Shown: positions 1 through 5,202 of the stretch, piece after piece
Position numbering within the stretch: the first letter of the stretch is position 1
Layout of the letters: each line of letters starts with the position of its first letter
Source: Aquificota bacterium
Lineage (GTDB): Bacteria; Thermosulfidibacterota; Thermosulfidibacteria; Thermosulfidibacterales; B14-G1
Direction of reading: 5' to 3'
DNA: 10,510 nt
Assembly (NCBI GenBank): GCA_015486015.1
Contig: WFSL01000035.1
Location: 1-10,510, forward strand
The notes under the pieces: model-generated
What the model was told of the DNA's origin: nothing
Databases searched by the model: none
What the model saw: only the letters and a program-made list of their open reading frames with translations
Translations under genes and position numbers: made by a program

Positions 1-398
1 ACACCGTGCTGATCGTGGAACAATTCTAAGCCGAGCCCCTCTATAAGACTCAGAAATTTGGACTTCTGGCTGACCCGGCCTGTAAGTTTGTCCACTACCT
101 TGAGAAATTCTCCGACGGTCTCTTCGCTTTCCGTCCACTCGTTTAGCTCCTTCCCAGTCTCAGAGGAGAGGAAGGTTTTCACTGAGAGAGCATGTTGAGC
201 GGCGAGTTTTTTCAAATCTTCCAGTTCCTCTCTCGTATCGGCCACAGCCACCACCAGGGTATTGGGGGGCCTGTAGCGGTCCAGCTCCTCAGGGAGGATC
301 AGAATTTCGATCGGCGCATTATCGGGAGCGAGGATATGTGCGAAGGAACGGTGGTCCCTCGGCAGTAACAAGACCTTTCGTACTTGCCTGGCGCTCAT
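1..398 (-). CDS. Partial protein of a mobile element, possibly a primase/helicase-type replication protein
   Basis: An open frame runs leftward from an ATG at 398 off the window edge, giving 132 visible residues and no stop. The start is supported by an AAAGGAGA ribosome site about nine bases upstream. It lies 15 bases after the stop of the helix-turn-helix gene on the same strand, so the two probably form an operon. The visible part is soluble, charged and predicted alpha/beta, with no signal peptide or membrane segment. Near the end it reads LGLELFHDQHG, which resembles the 'eLFHdpdGeaYA' segment I associate with phage and plasmid primase/helicase (D5-like) proteins. That match rests on memory of a short motif, so the function is tentative. 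The location beside a recombinase and an excisionase-like gene fits a replication gene of an integrated element. The reading frame is solid; the function is weak. Confidence 0.6.
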   Translation of the reverse strand, partial: MSARQVRKVLLLPRDHRSFAHILAPDNAPIEILILPEELDRYRPPNTLVVAVADTREELEDLKKLAAQHALSVKTFLSSETGKELNEWTESEETVGEFLKVVDKLTGRVSQKSKFLSLIEGLGLELFHDQHG

Positions 399-412
399 CT
401 GGGTGGTCTCCT

Positions 413-598
413 TTAGTCTTCTCGCTCAGTGGAGATCCCCAGGGCCTTGCAGACCTCCGGCCACACAAACCTTATGCGCCGACCGAGGCGAACAACAGGG
501 AGGGTCTTATCGTAAACCCTGAGCCTTACCCACGACTTGGACATTTTCAGCCTTCCGGCCAAGTCGTCGACCGTCAGAAGTTCGTCTCTTTCTCTCAT
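413..598 (-). CDS. Small excisionase-type helix-turn-helix DNA-binding protein
   Basis: A 61-residue protein made almost entirely of a MerR/excisionase-type winged helix-turn-helix (HTH_17 class). It has LLTVDDLAGRLKMSKSWVRL as the helix-turn-helix followed by a VRLGRRIRF-type wing, which is the usual ending of this family. Such proteins act as excisionases (recombination directionality factors) or small repressors in integrated elements, binding DNA as part of a nucleoprotein complex. I chose ATG 598 because the family normally begins only a few residues before LLTV. The longer GTG frame from 649 adds 17 unstructured residues and has no ribosome site; ATG 598 also has only a weak purine-rich leader. 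The stop is 15 bases ahead of the next gene on this strand. It is transcribed divergently from the zinc-finger/recombinase unit, so it may control both. Confidence 0.8.
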   Translation of the reverse strand: MRERDELLTVDDLAGRLKMSKSWVRLRVYDKTLPVVRLGRRIRFVWPEVCKALGISTERED

Positions 599-651
599 GT
601 TTATTTTCTTTTTTTGCCTTGGTATAGATGGAAGTAGCTCGGTTTTCACCC

Positions 652-715
652 ATTGTCAAGAGTAAATATCGTAAAATCAGGAAGTTACACAAGGCGTTAA
701 AAAGGGCTTGACAAT
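652..715. promoter_or_regulatory. Divergent promoter region with a 9-base inverted repeat over both -35 boxes
   Basis: ATTGTCAAG at 652-660 and CTTGACAAT at 707-715 are perfect inverted copies separated by 46 bases. Each contains TTGACA reading outward, the left one toward the helix-turn-helix gene and the right one toward the zinc-finger gene. The left -35 has no good -10 at the normal spacing (best is TACTTC at 631-636), so the left promoter is weak or activator-dependent. The repeat could equally be an operator for the adjacent helix-turn-helix protein. Confidence 0.5.
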
Positions 716-736
716 ATTCAAAGCCTTGCATATACT
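708..736 (+). promoter_or_regulatory. Consensus sigma-70 promoter for the zinc-finger/recombinase unit
   Basis: TTGACA at 708-713 and TATACT at 731-736 are separated by exactly 17 bases, close to ideal sigma-70 spacing. Transcription would start near 743, leaving a leader of about 27 bases. That leader carries an AAGGAGGGAG ribosome site before ATG 770. Confidence 0.85.
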
Positions 737-769
737 CTACTCACAGAGGGAGATAAGGAGGGAGAAGTA

Positions 770-1474
770 ATGGGACAGAGTGATGGAAAGATAGGCTGGC
801 TTCCGGTGGGTTCCTCTAACAAGCTGCCCACACGAAGGCAGCGCCTCAATTGGCTTTTGGAGTTTGGGCAGATGAGCAAGGAGGAGCTGAAGAGTGTGTT
901 TATGTCTCAGGCTCCGGAAGAGCACTTAAAGTTCTTTCAGGTTTTGGTAGAGAACCTTTATGGCTGTCCCCCCCTTTGGACATGGGAAGAAGAGGGGGAA
1001 GTAAAGTTCTTGGATTCTCCTCCCCCCGCTGCCGAGGTCTTGGTTGAAGTTTTCAACCTTACCACTAAAGCGGTTTTGAGGGCCTATGAAGCGGTAAAGG
1101 CCTTCATAGAGGATACTTTAATTCCCTTGAAGAAGGGTTCGGAGACAATTGTGCCTGTAAACACGGCGGTTTTTTGCATTTGGGCTATGCCTGATGGGAG
1201 GCTGATAAAGACTAAACACATCTACACAAGGGGCAAGCTGTGGAGTCCAAAGCCGGTGAATGTCCAAGAAATCAGGGCGGATGTTGATTGGCAGCTGTCA
1301 GAGCTACTGCACGAATTTCCTCTTGATGAGATCAAGGTTTGTGAAGAGTGCGGGAGGCTGTATGTCCCGCTGAAGAAGCCAAGGAGCTCGAAGTATTGCT
1401 CCAAGAAGTGCCAGAACCGGGCGGCTTGGGTGAGACACAAGATTAAACAGGCAACTAAAAAGAGGAAGGAGTAG
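770..1474 (+). CDS. Protein with a C-terminal CGNR-like zinc finger, upstream of the recombinase
   Basis: A 234-residue soluble protein of unassigned function. The C-terminus has a zinc-binding knuckle with Cys191, Cys194, Cys210 and Cys214 (C-x2-C-x15-C-x3-C). It ends in CQNRAAWVRH, matching the CGNR zinc-finger pattern (CGRLF...CS..CgNRa..R) with Gln in place of Gly, followed by a Lys/Arg-rich tail. CGNR proteins are usually small DNA-binding regulators. The first 180 residues (helical around 22-62 and 86-118, then a beta-rich stretch near 125-165) match nothing I recognise. ATG 770 has a strong AAGGAGGGAG ribosome site and a consensus promoter. The stop is five bases before the recombinase start, so the two are co-transcribed. 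It may regulate or assist recombination of the element; that role is inferred from position and the zinc finger only. Confidence 0.85.
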   Translation: MGQSDGKIGWLPVGSSNKLPTRRQRLNWLLEFGQMSKEELKSVFMSQAPEEHLKFFQVLVENLYGCPPLWTWEEEGEVKFLDSPPPAAEVLVEVFNLTTKAVLRAYEAVKAFIEDTLIPLKKGSETIVPVNTAVFCIWAMPDGRLIKTKHIYTRGKLWSPKPVNVQEIRADVDWQLSELLHEFPLDEIKVCEECGRLYVPLKKPRSSKYCSKKCQNRAAWVRHKIKQATKKRKE

Positions 1475-1479
1475 GAGTT

Positions 1480-2632
1480 ATGGCTGTTTTGGTGGAGTGT
1501 CCAAGGTGCCGGCGGAGAAATTCAGGCTCCGTCGTGAAGTGTAGGGGGTGTGGCCTTAATCTGAGGGAGGCCAAGCACAAAAACTACTGGATCGAGTTTT
1601 ACTTCAAGGGCCGCAGAGTCCGGGAGCGGATAGGGCCTAACCGCCAGCTTGCCGAAACAGTACTTGCTAAGAGGAGGGTGGAGATCAAGGAGGGCAAGTT
1701 TCTGGATAAGAAGAAGGCGCCTCCCAAGATAAAGTTTAAGGATTTCGTGGAGAGGAAGTACATACCCTGGGTAAAGAGGCACAACAAGGCGGCGGATAGA
1801 AAAATTCGGTTGTTGCGGACCCTAATAGCCCACTTTGGTGATTACTACTTGGCCGACATTACGAATTGGCACATTGAGCAATACCGGCATGACAGGGAAA
1901 ATATGAGGAGGCCTGTACTCCCGTCAAAAACTCTACCCTCAATCGGTTGACTGCCACCCTCCGTCACCTTTTTAACATGGCTATCCGCTGGGGATACTTG
2001 GAGAAGAATCCCTGTGACGGGATAAAGGCCCTCCCTGAAAACAATAGGCGCCTTCGGTTTTTGAATGAGGAGGAAGTTTCCAAGCTCCTGGAGGCCTGCA
2101 AGGAGTTTGATAGGGGTTATTTGAGCGATGTGGTGACCCTGGCAATCTATACAGGCATGAGGAGGGGTGAGATCCTTAACCTGGAGTGGAAGGATATTGA
2201 TTTTGAGAGGGACCTTATCTGTGTGAGGGATCCCAAGAACCGCCAAGCTCGCTATGTCCCCATGACTCCTACCGTGAGGAAAACCCTCCTCCAGAGAAGG
2301 GAGAAGGCTCCCGAAGGGTCCGAATTTGTTTTTCTGAATCAGGCACCGGTGTTGCCTTGAAAGAGGTGAAGAGGGGATTTGAGAGGGCAGTAAAAAGGGC
2401 GGGGCTTGAGGATGTCACGTTCCACACCTTGCGCCATACCTTTTGTAGCCTTCTGGCCATGCGTGGAGTACCCATTCCCACTATTGCGGAGCTGGCCGGA
2501 CACAAGACCATTCAAATCACCATGCGGTACAGTCATTTGGCCCCTGAGCATAAGAGAAGGGCTATAGAGAAACTGGAAGGCCTCGGTTTAAGGGGTGAGG
2601 TTGTACCCCTTCAAGTAGTGGATGCAGGGTAA
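1480..2632 (+). pseudogene. Tyrosine recombinase (phage-type integrase), reading frame broken twice
   Basis: Three consecutive frames (1480-1950, to 2360, to 2632) together encode one site-specific tyrosine recombinase. It starts with a zinc ribbon (Cys7, Cys10, Cys21, Cys24), then a beta-rich arm-type DNA-binding segment (residues about 35-75), a core-binding domain and the catalytic domain. All expected catalytic residues are present: Arg in TGMRRGE (codon 2160), Lys in DPKNRQARYVP (2235), His and Arg in HTLRHTF (2423, 2432), His in GHKT (2501) and the nucleophilic Tyr in MRYSHL (2528). Adding one A to the A4 run at 1898-1901 and one T to the T5 run at 2329-2333 restores a continuous frame of about 384 residues. 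The junctions then read DREKYEEACTPV and EFVFSESGTGVAL, both natural for the family. It may therefore be a recent pseudogene or an intact gene with two sequencing errors. It lies next to tRNA-Thr, the likely integration target. Confidence 0.9.
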
Positions 2633-2661
2633 GGGTAAAATACCCAACGATAGACACCTAT

Positions 2662-2700
2662 ATGGACACCACCGAGTTCTTGGTCGGTGTCCATTTGTTT
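2662..2700 (+). terminator. Rho-independent type terminator after the recombinase
   Basis: ATGGACACC (2662-2670) pairs with GGTGTCCAT (2686-2694). An inner ACC/GGT extension with one bulged C encloses the loop GAGTTCTT. The T-rich stretch TTTGTTT follows. It sits between the end of the recombinase frame (2632) and the 3' end of tRNA-Thr (2719), and may stop transcription from both sides. Confidence 0.7.
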
Positions 2701-2718
2701 GTAAGCTATTGATAAAAC

Positions 2719-2794
2719 TGGAGCCGGCGAGCGGACTTGAACCGCTGACCTGCTGATTACGAATCAGCTGCTCTACCAACTGAGCTACGCCGGC
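2719..2794 (-). tRNA. tRNA-Thr (anticodon CGT)
   Basis: A 76-base cloverleaf with encoded CCA on the minus strand. The acceptor stem pairs GCCGGCG with CGCCGGC, followed by discriminator T and CCA. The D-arm reads AGCTCAGTTGGTAGAGC. The anticodon stem CTGAT/ATCAG holds the loop TCGTA with anticodon CGT, which reads ACG (Thr). The T-arm is AGCGGTTCAAGTCCGCT. Its 3' end points at the recombinase, making it the probable attachment site of the element to the left. The att core would be the 3' part of this gene; no second copy is visible in the window, so the other end of the element is presumably beyond position 1. Confidence 0.96.
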
Positions 2795-2803
2795 CCCTTC
2801 CCT

Positions 2804-2832
2804 CTTATGGGAATGGTAGACCTCTTTGTCAA
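2804..2832 (-). promoter_or_regulatory. Promoter of tRNA-Thr
   Basis: On the minus strand TTGACA (2832-2827) is followed after 17 bases by CATAAG (2809-2804), ending nine bases before the tRNA 5' end at 2794. The -35 box lies only about ten bases past the stop of the preceding minus-strand gene, so read-through from that gene into the tRNA is also possible. Confidence 0.65.
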
Positions 2833-2841
2833 GGAGGCGTT

Positions 2842-3339
2842 TCATTGACCCCTCCAGAGGGGGCCCTTGATGTGCTCCAAGCTATACTTGGAGAGCTCCT
2901 CTATGATCCCGGGATTTTCCTGTAATAGCCTGTCCACTAAGTGGAGATACCTGGCCACACGCACCGTCGCGGGGTGTATCTTTAATAGTTCCTTTGCCTC
3001 CAGGACCACGTAATGTTCCCTCTCCACCTTTTCCCCTAAGATATACTCCGCCTCGTTCACACTGGCATGGAGGGTAAAACAGTGGGGGCTGCCCTCCACA
3101 GTGGCTACGATGATCCTTTTGGGTTGGCAGCTTCGAATCATGCTGGCGATTTTCCCATAGTGGGTGGGGTTTTCCTGTTCAGGGCAGGCCAGAAGTACAG
3201 CCCTATCTTTGCTCAGCTCCTCAAATATAGCTGGGGCTACTAAGGGGAGGCATGCACTGGCTATCAACCACTCCTTATGTTCATACCTTATGTACGGGGT
3301 CTTGACCCAGGTACTCCACACCATGGGATACTTCTTCAT
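2842..3339 (-). CDS. Unrecognised cytoplasmic protein with four cysteines
   Basis: A 165-residue soluble protein that I cannot assign. ATG 3339 is chosen because an excellent AGGAGGTG ribosome site lies at 3351-3344; a longer frame to 3531 would overlap the tRNA-Ser on the other strand and is not real. Four cysteines stand at 30, 52, 71 and 87 in conserved-looking surroundings (ASACLPLVAP, LLACPEQENP, IRSCQPKRI, GSPHCFTLH), spaced for a metal or Fe-S site. The alternation of beta strands and helices (RAVLLAC, RIIVATVEG) suggests a Rossmann-like alpha/beta fold. The C-terminal half is helical, including VRVARYLHLVDRLLQ. There is no signal peptide. It lies between two tRNA genes, downstream of the U32 operon on the same strand with tRNA-Ser opposite in the gap, so it may be a distal member of that unit. 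Confidence 0.85.
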   Translation of the reverse strand: MKKYPMVWSTWVKTPYIRYEHKEWLIASACLPLVAPAIFEELSKDRAVLLACPEQENPTHYGKIASMIRSCQPKRIIVATVEGSPHCFTLHASVNEAEYILGEKVEREHYVVLEAKELLKIHPATVRVARYLHLVDRLLQENPGIIEELSKYSLEHIKGPLWRGQ

Positions 3340-3402
3340 GGGACACCTCCTCTCTCTTCGTAAGACTAATCTTGACTCTGGGATCGAAAAATGAAAGGGT
3401 CC

Positions 3403-3432
3403 TTGACTCCTTGGCAAGTAGGAACTCATTAT
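3403..3432 (+). promoter_or_regulatory. Promoter of tRNA-Ser
   Basis: TTGACT at 3403-3408 and CATTAT at 3427-3432 are separated by 18 bases and end eight bases before the tRNA 5' end at 3441, a normal spacing for a tRNA promoter. Confidence 0.6.
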
Positions 3433-3440
3433 CCTTTTCA

Positions 3441-3530
3441 GGAGGGGTGGCCGAGTGGACGAAGGCGGGTGACTTGAAATCACTTGTCCCCGAGAGGGGA
3501 CCGGGGGTTCGAATCCCTCCCCCTCCGCCA
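3441..3530 (+). tRNA. tRNA-Ser (anticodon TGA)
   Basis: A 90-base tRNA with encoded CCA. The acceptor stem is GGAGGGG paired with CCCCTCC, followed by discriminator G and CCA. The anticodon loop CTTGAAA gives anticodon TGA (reads TCA, Ser). The long variable arm with a CCCC-GAGA-GGGG hairpin is typical of class II tRNA-Ser. The T-loop is GGGGGTTCGAATCCCTC. It converges on the ferredoxin gene, whose stop codon begins at 3534 and ends at 3532, leaving a single base between the two. Confidence 0.97.
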
Positions 3531-3531
3531 T

Positions 3532-3942
3532 TTAGAACTTCAATTCTATGGCCCTAAAGGGACAGGCGGGGATACAGAGTTCACAGCCGATGCACTTTTC
3601 TTTGTCGAAGATCACCTCCATAGAATCTCTGTTTATGTAAAGGGCCTGTGTGGGACAAATAGCTGTGCAGGCCCCACAGTGTGTGCATTTCTCCTCATCT
3701 CGGGTGATGTCAGCGGCCAAGTACCGTACCCTCACACCCAACTCCTTGAGGAAATCAATGCCCCTCTCGAAGTCCTCTCTGCCCCCTGAGAGTTCCAGGA
3801 TCATGAGCCCCTCTGATTTGGGGGTAATCTTGGCCTTTAAGATGTTGAACGTAAGGTGGTGCTTGGAGTGCAGCGTGTATATGACAGGCTGATCCCATGT
3901 GTGCTTTGGAAACTCTAAGATCACCTTTTTCGATACCTTCAC
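3532..3942 (-). CDS. NIL-domain dicluster [4Fe-4S] ferredoxin
   Basis: A 136-residue two-domain electron carrier. Residues 1-75 form a NIL domain (ferredoxin-like alpha/beta fold also found at the end of methionine ABC transporter ATPases). Residues 80-136 form a bacterial-type ferredoxin with two complete cysteine sets, Cys86/89/92/96 (CTHCGACTAICP) and Cys117/120/123/127 (CIGCELCIPACP), each binding a [4Fe-4S] cluster. Proteins of this build are known beside sulfur-amino-acid genes, for example in anaerobic homocysteine formation in methanogens. Here it ends the U32 operon, where it more likely supplies low-potential electrons or supports Fe-S enzymes. The start is GTG 3942, with the TGA of the preceding gene three bases upstream and AGGGGCTGAGAG as ribosome site. 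The domain assignment is firm; the partner is inferred. Confidence 0.93.
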   Translation of the reverse strand: MKVSKKVILEFPKHTWDQPVIYTLHSKHHLTFNILKAKITPKSEGLMILELSGGREDFERGIDFLKELGVRVRYLAADITRDEEKCTHCGACTAICPTQALYINRDSMEVIFDKEKCIGCELCIPACPFRAIELKF

Positions 3943-3945
3943 CTC

Positions 3946-4803
3946 TCAGCCCCTACATAACTCCCTAATTATCTTTGGAAGAAGCCTCGTGGCCGTCTCC
4001 CTCATAGCCCCCCCCGCCAGCACCACTTGCAACCTACCCTCACATGCCCTATTGGCTATCTCCCTACACCTCTTCCCTATTTGGAGGAAGGCGTTATAAC
4101 TCAACCCTAAGCTACCATAGTCGCCCGAACAGGTGTCAAAACCAAAATACCAGAAGAAAAGATCGGGTTTCCACTCCCTTACCCTCCCTAAGGCTTCCTC
4201 CACTATAGAGATGTACATCTCATCTGGATCTCCTTTATAGTAAACCTCAGTCGTATCAAAGTCTACCTTTGTCCCGTCTGGGCTTTCCCAGTTCCTGTCA
4301 CATAGGCAGAGATGGAGGATCTCAGGGTCATTGAGTATCAACTCCCGGGTCCCATCTCCATGGTGTGCATCGGTATCTAAAATGGCAAACCGATTGGCCA
4401 AACCCCTCTCTCGGAGGTTCACTATGGACAAGACCACATCGTTGAGACAGCATGCCCCCCAGAAGTAGTTCCTGCCAGCATGATGTCCCCCTGCCCCTAT
4501 GAAGCAGAATGCGTTGATGAGCTCCCCCCTCATGATCCTCTCTGAGGCCTCCACCACACCTCCTACTGAGTGCCATGCGGTAGAGCAAAAGGGATCCCTC
4601 TTCACCATCTGGACCATCTGTGGGGTGTGTATAGTAAGGACCAACTCCTCTGAGACAGGCTGGCACTCATAAAGCACCAGCCTCTCCCCCATCTCATTAA
4701 AAAGGGGCTCCAGGGCCTCTGGGAAGTCTGCCAGGCGGTTCCCCACGGTCATATAGCTCTTTCGGCTGAAAGAGTGGTGGTAAAAGACACCTGTCTTTTT
4801 CAA
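3946..4803 (-). CDS. Histone deacetylase / AcuC-fold hydrolase lacking the usual catalytic tyrosine
   Basis: Arginase/deacetylase-fold zinc hydrolase of 285 residues from TTG 4803. Family motifs occur in order: GAGGHHAG (residues 103-110, catalytic His pair), GACCLND (116-122), LDTDAHHGDGT (142-152, zinc ligands Asp145 and His147) and GFDTCSGD (221-228, third ligand Asp223). The glycine-rich motif that normally reads GGGY is AGGAM at 263-267, so the transition-state tyrosine is replaced by Ala. The enzyme should still bind zinc but may work differently from a classic deacetylase. Relatives remove acetyl groups from lysine, polyamines or small amides. I chose TTG 4803 because it overlaps the thioesterase stop as TTGA, has GGGGGAA as ribosome site, and starts right before the domain. 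A longer frame reaches 4893 but its added residues are low-quality and lie wholly within the upstream gene. The substrate is unknown. Confidence 0.88.
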   Translation of the reverse strand: MKKTGVFYHHSFSRKSYMTVGNRLADFPEALEPLFNEMGERLVLYECQPVSEELVLTIHTPQMVQMVKRDPFCSTAWHSVGGVVEASERIMRGELINAFCFIGAGGHHAGRNYFWGACCLNDVVLSIVNLRERGLANRFAILDTDAHHGDGTRELILNDPEILHLCLCDRNWESPDGTKVDFDTTEVYYKGDPDEMYISIVEEALGRVREWKPDLFFWYFGFDTCSGDYGSLGLSYNAFLQIGKRCREIANRACEGRLQVVLAGGAMRETATRLLPKIIRELCRG

Positions 4804-5198
4804 TGTTCCCCCAGCGCCTGGAGTTCCAAAGGCAGTGGCCTCGGCGCCCATTCCCTGTTTATGGCCACAAGGACCAAATCCACATTGCCACACAGTTTCC
4901 CTCCAAGCCAGAACTCCACGTGGAACGTTATGGAGGACCTCCCCTGTCGGGCGGGATGGACCTTGATGGTGACCTCTTCTCCGTATCTTATGGGGTGTTT
5001 GAAGTTGCCTCCGGCGGCCACTACAGGCATCCCCAGATTCCTCTCTGGGTCTTTGAATAGCCCTTCTGGCGGTATGCCTCTCTCCCTCAGATAGTCTTCT
5101 AAAGCCTGGTGGGCGTATTTGAAGTACGAGGCAAAGTACAACACACCATACGGATCCGTGTCTCCAAACCTCACCTTGATGCTGGTCTCGAAGGCCAC
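4800..5198 (-). CDS. Acyl-CoA thioesterase, 4HBT/YbgC-like hotdog fold
   Basis: A 132-residue single hotdog-fold protein of the usual family length. The active-site helix entry reads RFGDTDPYGVLYFASYF (residues 10-26), matching the 4-hydroxybenzoyl-CoA thioesterase/YbgC pattern with Asp15 as the expected catalytic acid. The strands HPIRYGEEVTIKV and SSITFHVEFWLGG complete the fold. It hydrolyses CoA (or acyl-carrier) thioesters in the cytoplasm; the acyl group cannot be read from sequence, but the 4HBT branch includes aromatic-CoA thioesterases. It starts at GTG 5198, four bases after the UbiU-like gene, with a poor ribosome site that suggests translational coupling. Its stop overlaps the next start by four bases. 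Together with the divergent CoA ligase it provides both ends of a CoA-thioester pathway. Confidence 0.92.
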   Translation of the reverse strand: MAFETSIKVRFGDTDPYGVLYFASYFKYAHQALEDYLRERGIPPEGLFKDPERNLGMPVVAAGGNFKHPIRYGEEVTIKVHPARQGRSSITFHVEFWLGGKLCGNVDLVLVAINREWAPRPLPLELQALGEH

Positions 5199-5202
5199 AG
5201 AG

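Noticed and set aside
599-649. GTG 649 start for the helix-turn-helix protein
   Set aside because: No ribosome site, and the start would lie upstream of the predicted transcription start; the domain begins properly after ATG 598.
1480-2632. Programmed ribosomal frameshifting in the recombinase
   Set aside because: The A4 and T5 runs are not standard slippery heptamers, there is no obvious stimulatory structure, and two events in one integrase would be exceptional. Homopolymer base loss is simpler.
3340-3531. N-terminal extension of the four-cysteine protein
   Set aside because: It would be the antisense of tRNA-Ser; ATG 3339 has an AGGAGGTG ribosome site.
3484-3789. Plus-strand frame starting in tRNA-Ser
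   Set aside because: It overlaps the tRNA and is antisense to the ferredoxin cysteine motifs.
4804-4893. Longer start for the deacetylase-fold protein
   Set aside because: The extra residues lie wholly within the thioesterase gene, are unlike the fold, and TTG 4803 gives the expected domain start with a ribosome site and a four-base stop/start overlap.
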